A DNA stretch of 64,000 bases from contig CAZMBE010000018.1 of NCBI GenBank assembly GCA_964564625.1, forward strand, positions 1 to 64,000. The letters are read 5' to 3'. Positions within the stretch are counted from its first letter, which is position 1. Every line of letters begins with the position of its first letter. Shown in pieces: positions 34,977 to 43,615 of this stretch. The notes beneath the pieces were generated by a model that searched no databases, had not been told where the DNA came from, and saw nothing but the letters and a program-made list of their open reading frames with translations. Made by a program: the position numbers and the translations under genes. This DNA is from UBA2185 sp964564625 (lineage in GTDB: Bacteria > Desulfobacterota > Syntrophia > Syntrophales > UBA2185).

Positions 34977-35867
34977 ATGAAAAAAATGAATTGTGATGTC
35001 GTTTGCACCGTTTTCTTCGCAATCATTCTTATTATTGTTTCATGCACGCCAAAGCCTGTAATTACACCGCCGCCAAAACCAGCCAAAATAGCGCTGGTCC
35101 TTGGGGCAGGTGCATCCAAGGGTTTTGCCCATGTTGGCGTCCTGAAAATCCTTGAGTCCCATAACATACCGATCCATATGATTGTAGGCACAAGCGTCGG
35201 GAGTTTTGTAGGGTGCCTTTATGCCTATGGATATGATGCATATCAATTGCAGACCATGTCTTTCTCATTGCAAAGAGATGATCTTATTGACCTGACAATT
35301 CCTGACAACGGCTTCGTCAAGGGAGAAAAACTGGAAAGTTATGTAAACTGGGCATTGAAGGATACTGTCATTGAAAAACTGCAGATTCCTTTTCATGCCG
35401 TCGCTACCAATATAAGAACAGGGGAAGAGGTCGTCTTCGGTACAGGCAACACAGGAACTGCGGTACGGGCAAGCTGCTCCATCCCTGGTATATTCAGGCC
35501 GGTACAAATTTCCGATAATACCTATGCGGACGGGGGTGTGGTGAGTCCACTGGCCGTTGACGCGGCACGAAGATACGGCGCCGATGTTGTTATCGCCGTT
35601 GATATTTCATCGTGCATTGATAATTCATCACCCAAGAGCACTGTTGAAACCATACTGCAATCAGTAAATATTATGTACGGAAGAATGACTCAGGTACAAA
35701 TCGGCAGGGCGGACGTAGTGATCAAACCAAATGTGGGACATATAGGATCAGCCGATTTTTCCAAAAGGCATGAAGCCATCCTGGAGGGGGAGAAAGCAGC
35801 CATGGAAGCACTCCCCAGGATCAATCAAATCATTACAAGCCTCAGGCAGGCAGGCAGGATTCGGTAA
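34977..35867 (+). CDS. patatin-like phospholipase lipoprotein (RssA-type)
   Basis: A serine acyl-hydrolase with the patatin fold. The nucleophile is in GTSVG, the oxyanion GAGASKG lies about 25 residues before it, and the catalytic Asp is in DGGVV. The N-terminus has a basic start, a hydrophobic core and IVSC as a lipobox, so the enzyme is probably anchored in the envelope. I chose the second Met (34977, MKKMNCDV) because it gives a better signal peptide than the ATG at 34959; no start has a strong site. It hydrolyses an unknown lipid. The gene is monocistronic as far as I can see. Confidence 0.85.
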   Translation: MKKMNCDVVCTVFFAIILIIVSCTPKPVITPPPKPAKIALVLGAGASKGFAHVGVLKILESHNIPIHMIVGTSVGSFVGCLYAYGYDAYQLQTMSFSLQRDDLIDLTIPDNGFVKGEKLESYVNWALKDTVIEKLQIPFHAVATNIRTGEEVVFGTGNTGTAVRASCSIPGIFRPVQISDNTYADGGVVSPLAVDAARRYGADVVIAVDISSCIDNSSPKSTVETILQSVNIMYGRMTQVQIGRADVVIKPNVGHIGSADFSKRHEAILEGEKAAMEALPRINQIITSLRQAGRIR

Positions 35868-36120
35868 ATCGTTATTTTCGCGGTATGCGTTAGAGGACAC
35901 AATAAAAAAACTTGACCATTCAATTCATTCATGCAAGTGTAGTAAGCAATGTATACACATAAAACCCATTACTGATCAGCCTGTCTGAATACATCTTTTC
36001 CAAAGAAACCTGGTCCATATAACCCGCCTACCTATCATTGTCATGGAACAGCAAAAATTGGAAGGTTCCACGGATGTGATGGTTCCTGAAGAAGCCACAA
36101 TCGAGGCACCCTGAAATTTA

Positions 36121-36240
36121 ATGGTAGATATGAATTTGAATACAATAACCATTCATGGCGAGGAATGCCCGCAACAGGAAATCCGCTTTTTTGTCTGTCC
36201 AAGGGACATACCATACAAATGGAAAGGAGTTAATGAATGA
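36121..36240 (+). CDS. possible short ORF coupled to the FKBP gene
   Basis: A 39-codon frame from ATG at 36121, preceded by an in-frame TGA, whose stop TGA (36238-36240) overlaps the FKBP start codon as ATGA. It contains ECPQQEIRFFVCPRDIPYK. This could be a leader peptide or a chance frame; no family is recognised. 35868-36120 holds no gene I can support. Confidence 0.3.
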   Translation: MVDMNLNTITIHGEECPQQEIRFFVCPRDIPYKWKGVNE

Positions 36241-36665
36241 AACAGGTAAGTACAGGCGATAATGTGAAGGTGCATTACAAGGGAACGTTTGATGATGGTA
36301 CCGTATTCGATTCCTCCCTGGATTGTGATCCTTTGGAATTTACAATCGGTGGCTGTCAGGTCATTCCCGGGTTTGAAGAGGCTGTTATGGGAATGAGAAC
36401 GGGAGAAACAAAAACCGTGAGAATCACTTCCGACATGGCATATGGCCCACACAATGAAGAAATGGTCGTAGTTTTTGGCCGGGATCAGCTTCCTGCCGAT
36501 CTTGAGCCGAGTATCGGCCAGGTGCTGCGATTCCGTCGTAATGACGGTCACATTATCGAGGTGACGATAGTCGATATGTCTGAAACAAACGTTACATTTG
36601 ATGGAAACCATCCCCTGGCAGGGAAAGATCTGATTTTTGAGATCCAACTCGTGGAAATTAATTAA
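36237..36665 (+). CDS. FKBP-type (SlyD-like) peptidyl-prolyl isomerase
   Basis: A 142-residue isomerase and chaperone. The N-terminal KVHYKGTFDDGTVFDSS and IPGFEEAVMGM motifs are FKBP, interrupted by an insert-in-flap segment in the middle (about residues 70-130), as in SlyD. It lacks the C-terminal His-rich metal tail of Escherichia coli SlyD. AAAGGAG lies before the ATG. The gene may be coupled to the short frame that overlaps it. Confidence 0.92.
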   Translation: MKQVSTGDNVKVHYKGTFDDGTVFDSSLDCDPLEFTIGGCQVIPGFEEAVMGMRTGETKTVRITSDMAYGPHNEEMVVVFGRDQLPADLEPSIGQVLRFRRNDGHIIEVTIVDMSETNVTFDGNHPLAGKDLIFEIQLVEIN

Positions 36666-36758
36666 TCTACTTTTTGCAATAATTCTTGCCGTGTGATGCG
36701 GAGATGATATAGCCGGGTCAGTAAATGCAGAAGGGGAAAAAGAAAGGGTGGGTGCAGA

Positions 36759-37025
36759 ATGCAAGGATGCAAGCTTTACGTCGGGAACCTTGGATATGGT
36801 GTGACGGTTGATCAACTTCAAGAACTCTTTTCCACCTATGGAACTGTCCAGCACGTGAATATCGTCGAGGGGAGAGGATTCGGGTTCGTAGAAATGTCCA
36901 ATCAATCAGAAGCTGAAAAGGCAAAAAAAGCATTAAACGGCTCTGACTTCAAGGGGAGGTCATTGAAGATCAACGAGGCTCTCCCTGATCGAGGAAAGCA
37001 AAAAAGAGACTATAGAAGGTCATAG
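36759..37025 (+). CDS. RNA-recognition-motif protein 1
   Basis: An 88-residue single RRM. RNP2 is LYVGNL and RNP1 is RGFGFVEM, with the beta-alpha-beta-beta-alpha-beta spacing intact. The basic tail (KQKRDYRRS) may add RNA affinity. Small RRM proteins like this are found in Cyanobacteria and Deltaproteobacteria and are thought to act as RNA chaperones or cold-adaptation proteins. It stands just upstream of cspA and a second RRM gene. Confidence 0.92.
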   Translation: MQGCKLYVGNLGYGVTVDQLQELFSTYGTVQHVNIVEGRGFGFVEMSNQSEAEKAKKALNGSDFKGRSLKINEALPDRGKQKRDYRRS

Positions 37026-37054
37026 GGTAACAAAGTTGATAGTATAGAAAATAC

Positions 37055-37083
37055 TTGACTTTAAAAATGGGCCATTATAAATA
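37055..37083 (+). promoter_or_regulatory. promoter for cspA
   Basis: TTGACT (37055-37060), 17-base spacer and TAAATA (37078-37083). The transcript would carry a leader of about 175 bases before the cspA ATG, the long 5' region usual for cold-shock mRNAs. Confidence 0.6.
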
Positions 37084-37266
37084 TACACACCCCTAAGCTA
37101 AGGCATTATTTTTTGGTTATTTGCAGTTCAGGGGAATATAAAAGTTGGGTAGAAGCATTTGAAGTATAAGTTAAACCATCATGGTTTCCGGAATTATGAT
37201 GGATTGTTCTTTCTGTCATCGTGATAATCCAACTTTTGAAAAATCTAAGAAAGGAGGATGCACACA

Positions 37267-37467
37267 ATGTCAGAAGGAATCGTTAAGTGGTTTAATGAGA
37301 AAAAAGGCTTCGGATTTATTGCCAACGATGAAGGTGGCGATGTATTTGTCCACTTCAGCGCCATACAAGACAGTGGTTTTAAGACACTAGCTGAGGGCCA
37401 GCGCGTCAAATTTGACGTTCAGCAAAGTCCTAAAGGGCCGTCTGCTGTGAACGTGAGGACAGCCTAA
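37267..37467 (+). CDS. cold-shock protein (CspA family)
   Basis: A 66-residue cold-shock-domain protein. GIVKWFNEKKGFGFI and VFVHFSAI carry the RNP1 and RNP2-like motifs that bind single-stranded nucleic acids. The start ATG at 37267 has a perfect AAGGAGG 8-9 bases upstream; an ATG-like codon 9 bases earlier lies inside that site. It is followed by a strong terminator at 37489, so it is transcribed as its own unit between two RRM genes. Confidence 0.96.
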   Translation: MSEGIVKWFNEKKGFGFIANDEGGDVFVHFSAIQDSGFKTLAEGQRVKFDVQQSPKGPSAVNVRTA

Positions 37468-37488
37468 GAGAATATTCTGCAAAACAAG

Positions 37489-37526
37489 AGGCACTCCTGT
37501 AAACACCTGCGCGGGGGTGCCTTTTT
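37489..37526 (+). terminator. intrinsic terminator after cspA
   Basis: AGGCACTCC (37489-37497) pairs with GGGGGTGCCT (about 37513-37522), followed by TTTTT. It ends the cspA transcript 20 bases after its stop. Confidence 0.85.
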
Positions 37527-37572
37527 CCATTTGCCGGCATCTTTGCGCAAACTACCGAAAGGAGACAAAACA

Positions 37573-37899
37573 ATGAACAAAAAATTATACATCGGCAATC
37601 TTTCTGGCAATGTTACCGAAGATGATTTAAGGGCGAATTTTTCCGCCGCAGGCAAAGTTCTCTCCGTAAATATTATAAAAGACAGGTTGACCGGTCTCTC
37701 CAAAGGATTCGGTTTTGTGGAGATGGCCTCCGAAGATGAAGCAAAAGAAGCAATTCAAAAATTTAATGGTGGCCAGCTTGATGAAAAAACAATTGTTGTG
37801 AGTGAAGCCAGACCGAAAAAGGATAGAGACAGAGGAAGAACACGACCCTACCCTTCAAACTCCGGTGGAGGTTTTAGAGGCGGTCGCGGCAAAAGGTAG
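37573..37899 (+). CDS. RNA-recognition-motif protein 2 with RGG tail
   Basis: A 108-residue RRM protein. RNP2 is LYIGNL and RNP1 is KGFGFVEM. After the domain (about residue 80) the tail is basic and ends GGGFRGGRGKR, an RGG-like motif that binds RNA. Its short RGG tail resembles eukaryotic-type glycine-rich RNA-binding proteins, but bacterial RRM proteins with such tails are known. AAAGGAGA lies before the ATG. It is 105 bases after cspA and past its terminator, so it may have its own promoter. Confidence 0.93.
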   Translation: MNKKLYIGNLSGNVTEDDLRANFSAAGKVLSVNIIKDRLTGLSKGFGFVEMASEDEAKEAIQKFNGGQLDEKTIVVSEARPKKDRDRGRTRPYPSNSGGGFRGGRGKR

Positions 37900-38215
37900 T
37901 AAATTATACCTGCTGTACACGTACAGACGGCAATCATCCTTATATCTTTTTTTCTTGCCCTTTCATGCAGATACTGAGAGCGTTGAGAAAAACAACACTT
38001 TGTAATTTTAAAAGAAATATCCCGGAGCCTGTCTTTAATAAAATATTTACCACTCCTGATTAAAGCATCCAAAGAGAAATCCATACTCCCCCGTAAAATC
38101 AATATTGAGTGATCTCCATCACAGTTTTTTGCCCACTTTTGAAGTAAATTTCCACCAAAAGGGCGTTTCAAACACAGAGTAACACAAAAGCTCTTACAAT
38201 AAGGGGGAGAAAAAA
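37900..38215. other. intergenic region with a CRP/FNR-like palindrome
   Basis: No gene. It contains the palindrome described at 38108-38123 and a clear ribosome site (AAGGGGGAG) for the gene at 38216. No perfect promoter is visible. Confidence 0.5.
38108..38123. promoter_or_regulatory. CRP/FNR-family operator-like palindrome
   Basis: AGTGATCTCCATCACA fits the CRP-family half-site pattern GTGA-N6-TCAC with perfect 5-bp arms GTGAT and ATCAC. It lies about 93 bases before the start of the small membrane protein gene, where an activator or repressor site is expected. The regulator is unknown. Confidence 0.4.
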
Positions 38216-38485
38216 ATGGAAACAATATTATCAACAGAAATCGCAGTATCAATCGCTCAGGTACTTACTCTAATATCACTGACAACCTTCGCATTGGTTT
38301 TCGGTTACCCAAGACTGGCCCTGGTTCTTAACTACTGCTTTTTAATTTACTGCTGCTACTTCTCGAACTCGCTACTCTTGAATGACGGTGCATTAAAGTT
38401 CGACAGCGCCACCTTTCCCTATCTGGGAATCGGTCTCGCTATCCTTCTGCTTGCTATGATGGGCCTTGTCCACAGCCGGGAGTGA
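38216..38485 (+). CDS. small membrane protein
   Basis: An 89-residue protein with three hydrophobic segments (about 10-30, 35-55, 67-85) and little else. I recognise no family. A strong AAGGGGGAG site precedes the ATG, and a CRP-like palindrome lies in its upstream region, so it is probably a real regulated gene. Function unknown. Confidence 0.7.
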   Translation: METILSTEIAVSIAQVLTLISLTTFALVFGYPRLALVLNYCFLIYCCYFSNSLLLNDGALKFDSATFPYLGIGLAILLLAMMGLVHSRE

Positions 38486-38524
38486 AAAACCCAATATCTC
38501 GAATTCACTTCTATAAGGGTTTTT
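38485..38524. terminator. candidate bidirectional terminator
   Basis: AAAAACCC (38485-38492) pairs with GGGTTTTT (38517-38524) across a 24-base loop, between the convergent small membrane gene and glyA. The long loop makes it a weak candidate. Confidence 0.4.
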
Positions 38525-38609
38525 ACATAATCCTTCAAGTGCAGAGGCAATGACCATGAGTGCCTCCTACAGTCCTGCTTTGCAGGCGGTTTTCAGGATG
38601 CACTTACGG

Positions 38610-39977
38610 TCAAACATTCAGCGGATACCTCTGACAGAGGGTTTTTACTTCTTCTGCAATCATCTGAAGTTCAGGTATACTTTTAATTTTCTCTTCAAAT
38701 GCAGCGGGTTTCAGCTCACAGTAAGGCGCAACGAGTTGAATGACGCGGTCAACCCACAAGGCGATCTGATCCATCTCCTGTTCCTTCATACCACGGGTTG
38801 TGATAGTCGGTGTACCCATACGCAATCCTGAAGGATTCATGGGCGATCCCGTTTCATTGGGAACAGAATTGCGATTCATGATGATGCCCGCCTGATCCAG
38901 CGCTTTCGCGGGATTACGACCGGAGAGATTCCTGCTTCTCAAATCAATCAGTACGAGATGTTTGTCCGTTCCACCGGTGACAACGTCATACCCTTTTTCC
39001 ATGAACCTCTGCGCCAGCCTCTGTGCATTTTTCACTACTTGGAATGCATAGTCCTTAAATGCGGGCGTACATGCCTCTTTAAAACACACCGCGAGGGCCG
39101 CAATGGTGTGTTCGAACGGCCCTCCCTGCAGGCCCGGGAACACGCCGAAATCAATTTTATCCGCCAGATCACCTCTGCACAAAATCACGGCACCACGGGG
39201 CCCGCGGATAGTTTTATGCGTGGTAAACGTGACAACATCGGCTTTCCCGATGGGTGATTTATTCGCACCAGCCGCAATGAGACCAGCTTCATGGGCTATA
39301 TCAGCAAGATAATAGGCATCCACTTCTTTCGCTACAGATGCGAGGGCCTCATAATGAATCTCGCGCGGATACGCCGTACCCCCGGAGATAATTATTTTTG
39401 GACGATACTCTCTGGCAAAAGCCCTGATTTTTTCATAATCAAAAAGCCTCGTATCACGCTCTACTTTGTACTGCACCACCTTAAAGAATTTTGACACGAT
39501 GCTGACCTTTCTCTTTCCTCCCAGATAAATGGATTGTTCTATCTGCCCTTCCAGTCCCTGCTCATCCTGTTCGGGAAACGACCAGCCATGAGAGAGGTGA
39601 CCGCCATCCGGCAAATACATGCTTAAAATAGTATCACCCGGCTCTAAAAGAGCATTATAGACAGCCAAGTTTGAATTGGCACCTGCCAGCGGCTGTACAT
39701 TTACATGCCAATCATCGGGAAGAGAAAATGCCTGCCTCGCTCTCTGCTGACAGAGCTCCTCAAGACTGTCTGCGAACTGATTTCCTTCATAATATCTCTT
39801 ACGGGGATATCCCTCCGCATACTTATGCACAAATACAGATGCCAAAGCCTCCCGCACGGCGGGACTGGAAAAATTCTCAGATGGGATCATCGACAGTTTG
39901 TATTGCTGCTTTCGCTCTTCCTGTTTGACCAGTTCATACACTTCAGGATCTTGTTTCTGCAACTGTGGGAAATCCAT
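38610..39977 (-). CDS. glyA: serine hydroxymethyltransferase, variant with insert
   Basis: A pyridoxal-phosphate enzyme that interconverts serine and glycine with tetrahydrofolate. The catalytic lysine lies in THKTIRGPRG. LSMIPSENFSSP, KYAEGYPRKRYYEGN and GLRMGTP are all family motifs. At 455 residues it is longer than the usual 415-420 because of about 40 extra residues after DGGHLSHG (FPEQDEQGLEG...KVSIVSKFFKV). I chose the ATG at 39977 because GAGGAGG lies 8 bases upstream; a start at 40004 is less likely. It is a single gene here, not in a folate operon. Confidence 0.93.
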   Translation of the reverse strand: MDFPQLQKQDPEVYELVKQEERKQQYKLSMIPSENFSSPAVREALASVFVHKYAEGYPRKRYYEGNQFADSLEELCQQRARQAFSLPDDWHVNVQPLAGANSNLAVYNALLEPGDTILSMYLPDGGHLSHGWSFPEQDEQGLEGQIEQSIYLGGKRKVSIVSKFFKVVQYKVERDTRLFDYEKIRAFAREYRPKIIISGGTAYPREIHYEALASVAKEVDAYYLADIAHEAGLIAAGANKSPIGKADVVTFTTHKTIRGPRGAVILCRGDLADKIDFGVFPGLQGGPFEHTIAALAVCFKEACTPAFKDYAFQVVKNAQRLAQRFMEKGYDVVTGGTDKHLVLIDLRSRNLSGRNPAKALDQAGIIMNRNSVPNETGSPMNPSGLRMGTPTITTRGMKEQEMDQIALWVDRVIQLVAPYCELKPAAFEEKIKSIPELQMIAEEVKTLCQRYPLNV

Positions 39978-40174
39978 GAATTCGTCCTCCTCAAATCTCT
40001 TCAAAAAGTGCGGTCACTATACATTATAGCGTTGATTATCACAAGGGGACGTTTTGAAAAGATTTGTTCCCTTTGTAAAATCATTTTTTATAGCTGTTCC
40101 CTGCCTTATGTGCTAATAGGTCGCCTTAAACATTCCTCTCTACACATTGAAAGGGCTTATTTCAGATTATACTC

Positions 40175-42295
40175 ATGGATAAAGTTATTTCAACAACCGC
40201 CACCATCAGCCATAGATTCGCTATAGTGGTGCTTACAAGTATGGTTTTTTCCGGTGCCCTTCTTCTTTTTGGGATGGAACCCCTCGTAGGACGACTGCTG
40301 ACCCCTTATTTTGGCGGGGCAGCCCATGTCTGGCTCACCTGCCTCATGTTTTACCAGGCTATGCTTCTTATCGGTTACTTATACGCCCATCTTTTTGCAA
40401 AAAAAATAGGGGGCTGGCACTTGCTTCTTCTGGCCATTCCCCTGATCAACTTACCACTGAATATCCATGCGGAGCCTGATCAGCACGCCCCGCTTCTCAA
40501 TATCCTATCAATCCTTTTGGTACATGTGGCGCTGCCGTTTATTGTCCTTTCGACAACAGCCGTGGTTGCCCAGCTGTGGCTCTACCGTTCTTCCGTTGGG
40601 AAATACTACGAGCCGTACCCTCTCTATGCAGCGTCTAACGCAGGTTCCCTCATTGCACTTGTGGGATATACGTTCATCGCTGAACCACTGATTGGATTGC
40701 GAATACAGAGTCTCATCTGGACCGGAACATACGTCGTGTACGGAATGCTTGTGGCAGCAGCCTGGTTTCTGCTCCGGCCCGAAAGAGAACAAGAAGCGCT
40801 GAAACACGAGAACCGTGTTGTAATTACTAATGAAACCATCGCCACAGATACATATGCGCGATGGCTGCTGCTAAGCAGTCTCCCTTCCGCGTTCCTCCTT
40901 GCTGTTACCAACTTTATTGCGTTAGAAGTGGGATCCTTCCCGCTGACATGGGTCGCGCCTCTTGCCCTCTATTTAGGAAGCTTTATTGTAACTTTCCGCA
41001 CCGGCGGCGGAGTTCCCCGTTATTTAAAGATCCTGTGGCCGGAAATCCTGCTCATTGACTTTGCCCTCTATCTCTGGGGCCCTTCACACTGGCTGGCCAT
41101 TATCGGTCATCTTGCTGTGTTCTTTTTGATCTGCCTTGTTGCCCACGGCACCCTCTACGAACGCCGTCCGCCTGCAGGTCTTCTCACGAATTTCTATCTC
41201 ATAATCGCGTTGGGAGGATGGATCGGTGGTGCCGCCATCAGCCTTCTCGCCCCTTTTCTGTTCAAAGGTCTCTTTGAATATCCAATACTTATCATACTAT
41301 TTAGCTTTGCTTTCTGGTGGTGCGGTGACAAGTCTTTCGCCCTTTACCGGCCCGATACTTCACGTCTGGCTATGGGTGGTCGTGTTCTGATTATCATCGT
41401 TATGCTCGTATTCATTGGCATGGAGAGCTGGGCATCATGGCGGGAGCCGATCATGTTTCGTCACCGTAACTTTTATGGAACTTACCGCATTAAAGACGAA
41501 CCCTTGATTGAAGGGATGTCGGGAGGGCTGAGAAAGCTGCTGCACGGGAGGACTCTCCATGGATCGCAGCTTCTGGATCCGGAATTGCGAAAAACTCCTG
41601 TTTCCTACTTTTATCCCGGGGGAGGAATTGCCATGGCCTATGAAACAACCCCCGCACCACGGAAAATCGCCGTCCTTGGACTTGGCGCGGGTGCTGTCGC
41701 CGCATACGCGCAACAGGGTGATGCTGTCACCTATTACGAAATAGATCCCGATAATGAAAAGATTGCCCGCCAATGGTTCACGTATCTTGATGACTCTATG
41801 GGGAAAATCCGTGTGGTTGTCGGTGATGGCCGCCTGTCTCTGCAAAAAGCGGTTCACGAAAACGACGGTTACGACATTATCCACATGGATGCCTTTACCG
41901 GTGACGGTATCCCGACCCATCTCCTGACGAGGGAGGCTATGGAGATATACCTGAGCCGGCTCGCAGAAAACGGCGTAATCATATTTCACGTTTCCAACCG
42001 CTACTATGAGCTGCGACCGGTTATTAAATCCACTTCTGCCGGGCTCAATCTGTTTGGCGCCATAAATGTACCGGCAACGAGTGACAAACTGACATATTAC
42101 CAGAATGCCACATGGTGTGTCGTCCTCGCGAGGAACCCTGAACGACTTCAGCCGTTGGTAAATAAGGGTTGGATAAGACTGGGGAAGGATGATGGCCTGA
42201 GTGGGTCCGCACCCTGGACTGATGATTACATCAATATCCTTTCTCCATTGATAGAAAACCTAAGGTATAACCTTATCACAATCACAGTCCCATAA
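40175..42295 (+). CDS. membrane protein with C-terminal spermidine-synthase-like domain
   Basis: A 706-residue fusion. Residues 1-450 are ten or more transmembrane helices of the type that precedes spermidine-synthase domains in many bacteria. The C-terminal third is a Rossmann aminopropyltransferase-like domain: GLGAGAVAAY, the acidic YEIDPDNE and DAFTGDGIPTHLLT. The Asp residues used by real spermidine synthases are only partly kept, so the activity is uncertain. The gene has no strong ribosome site but the ATG at 40175 is the first in frame. It stands alone. Confidence 0.85.
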   Translation: MDKVISTTATISHRFAIVVLTSMVFSGALLLFGMEPLVGRLLTPYFGGAAHVWLTCLMFYQAMLLIGYLYAHLFAKKIGGWHLLLLAIPLINLPLNIHAEPDQHAPLLNILSILLVHVALPFIVLSTTAVVAQLWLYRSSVGKYYEPYPLYAASNAGSLIALVGYTFIAEPLIGLRIQSLIWTGTYVVYGMLVAAAWFLLRPEREQEALKHENRVVITNETIATDTYARWLLLSSLPSAFLLAVTNFIALEVGSFPLTWVAPLALYLGSFIVTFRTGGGVPRYLKILWPEILLIDFALYLWGPSHWLAIIGHLAVFFLICLVAHGTLYERRPPAGLLTNFYLIIALGGWIGGAAISLLAPFLFKGLFEYPILIILFSFAFWWCGDKSFALYRPDTSRLAMGGRVLIIIVMLVFIGMESWASWREPIMFRHRNFYGTYRIKDEPLIEGMSGGLRKLLHGRTLHGSQLLDPELRKTPVSYFYPGGGIAMAYETTPAPRKIAVLGLGAGAVAAYAQQGDAVTYYEIDPDNEKIARQWFTYLDDSMGKIRVVVGDGRLSLQKAVHENDGYDIIHMDAFTGDGIPTHLLTREAMEIYLSRLAENGVIIFHVSNRYYELRPVIKSTSAGLNLFGAINVPATSDKLTYYQNATWCVVLARNPERLQPLVNKGWIRLGKDDGLSGSAPWTDDYINILSPLIENLRYNLITITVP

Positions 42296-42355
42296 GGACA
42301 CCCAACACATGGTGATATTTTAAAAAACATACAACAAAGCAAGAGGATAGGTAAA

Positions 42356-42700
42356 ATGTCACAGGATATCGACAAAGCAATTGAATTGATCAAGAGATTT
42401 TCAATCTTGAATAATGAGTACAAAGAATTAGGGGAGCGATTTCAGCAGATAAAGGAGAGATTAACCGAAATAGAATTTGAACTATCGGAAATCAGAAACT
42501 ACTTATATCGAGACAGATCAAAGGAATTTATCCTGGATATCTCCGCCATAGTAAATAACATGATAGAAGAAGATGAAACGGGCGAATATAGAAAAACTTT
42601 ACATGAACTCAAAGAGATCATTGACTTGTGGCTGAGAGATTACTATCACTATATCAGGTATGGTACCAATAACCTCTCACCTTCAAAGAAACGTTCATAA
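42356..42700 (+). CDS. predicted coiled-coil protein
   Basis: A 114-residue protein with a long helical heptad pattern (about 15-60, ELGERFQQIKERLTEIEFEL) and an acidic middle. It has no signal peptide or Cys and I recognise no family. GAGGATAGG lies before the ATG. It follows the membrane fusion by about 60 bases and may be co-transcribed. Function unknown. Confidence 0.55.
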   Translation: MSQDIDKAIELIKRFSILNNEYKELGERFQQIKERLTEIEFELSEIRNYLYRDRSKEFILDISAIVNNMIEEDETGEYRKTLHELKEIIDLWLRDYYHYIRYGTNNLSPSKKRS

Positions 42701-42776
42701 CGAATATTTCTCACACAATAGATACACCGCACCATCAAGCCCCCACATAAGCCCTATTCGTATACGACCAGGAAAC

Positions 42777-43490
42777 TTACTTGTTTTTTTTGGGCGCGAC
42801 CATTTCAATAAGCCGATACCTATCATAGTCTTGCTTCGCCTGTTCCAGTAGAACCGCGAACTGCGCGGGATCTAAAATTCGGCAGTGCCTCGCTCCTGAA
42901 CGGCGGTATTCGGAATCGTCAAATCCGTGCAGCATCCGTGGTATGGCGCTAAGACCGTTGGAAAAGCGCAGGTTGAATCGGAGCCCTTTCACGTCAATCT
43001 CGGAAATAATCTTCTCCAGGGATTCGTAAATATCAAGCAACGCATCATCATTTCTGGAATAGATGGCCAACACCCTCCCTTTTTCCGGCCGTTCATAGAT
43101 TCCTCCAAACTTTCCGTAGAATCCATGAGAGGGGTACCGCTTCGCATCATCAAAGCGGTTTGTAAAACACATCAACATGAAATAGAGGCCGGTTAGGGGA
43201 GAACCGGGAGCCTCTTTTTCAGGATATGCCGTCAGTACTACTTTATTGTGTTGTATCACCACTTCGCGGGGAAGGTAGTAACCATTTTCCCTCGCCAATT
43301 TGTCGATATGGCCGACGTCGTACAACATGTCTTTGATGTCGGTTCCCTTGGGAAAGAATGTTACATATGTCCAGCCCCTTTCATTACCGATTTCTATTCC
43401 CGTATCTATCGTGTCATTATCGATCAGCTGCCTCAGATCTCCGTGCGCATCACACCAGTCAAAAATAAGCTTTCGTTTCCCCGTTTCCAT
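42777..43490 (-). CDS. hypothetical protein
   Basis: A 237-residue soluble protein without signal peptide. I recognise no family. It has aromatic-rich patches (GWTYVTFFPKG, YGKFGGIYERP) and a C-terminal helical part. It begins METGKRKLIFDW with an ATG at 43490. It is the first of two minus-strand unknowns here. Function unknown. Confidence 0.6.
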   Translation of the reverse strand: METGKRKLIFDWCDAHGDLRQLIDNDTIDTGIEIGNERGWTYVTFFPKGTDIKDMLYDVGHIDKLARENGYYLPREVVIQHNKVVLTAYPEKEAPGSPLTGLYFMLMCFTNRFDDAKRYPSHGFYGKFGGIYERPEKGRVLAIYSRNDDALLDIYESLEKIISEIDVKGLRFNLRFSNGLSAIPRMLHGFDDSEYRRSGARHCRILDPAQFAVLLEQAKQDYDRYRLIEMVAPKKNK

Positions 43491-43615
43491 AGTTTCTCAG
43501 GTCTCCCGTTGATTACCTAATAGGAAGTGAATCATGTTCTTTCGAAGGAACATAGTATCTGAAAACCTTCATTGATATCCATGAAATGATTGTTGCAGAT
43601 TTCCGCACATAGACG

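Noticed and set aside
36153..36905. 250-codon minus-strand frame
   Set aside because: Antisense to the FKBP and RRM genes, both with intact motifs.
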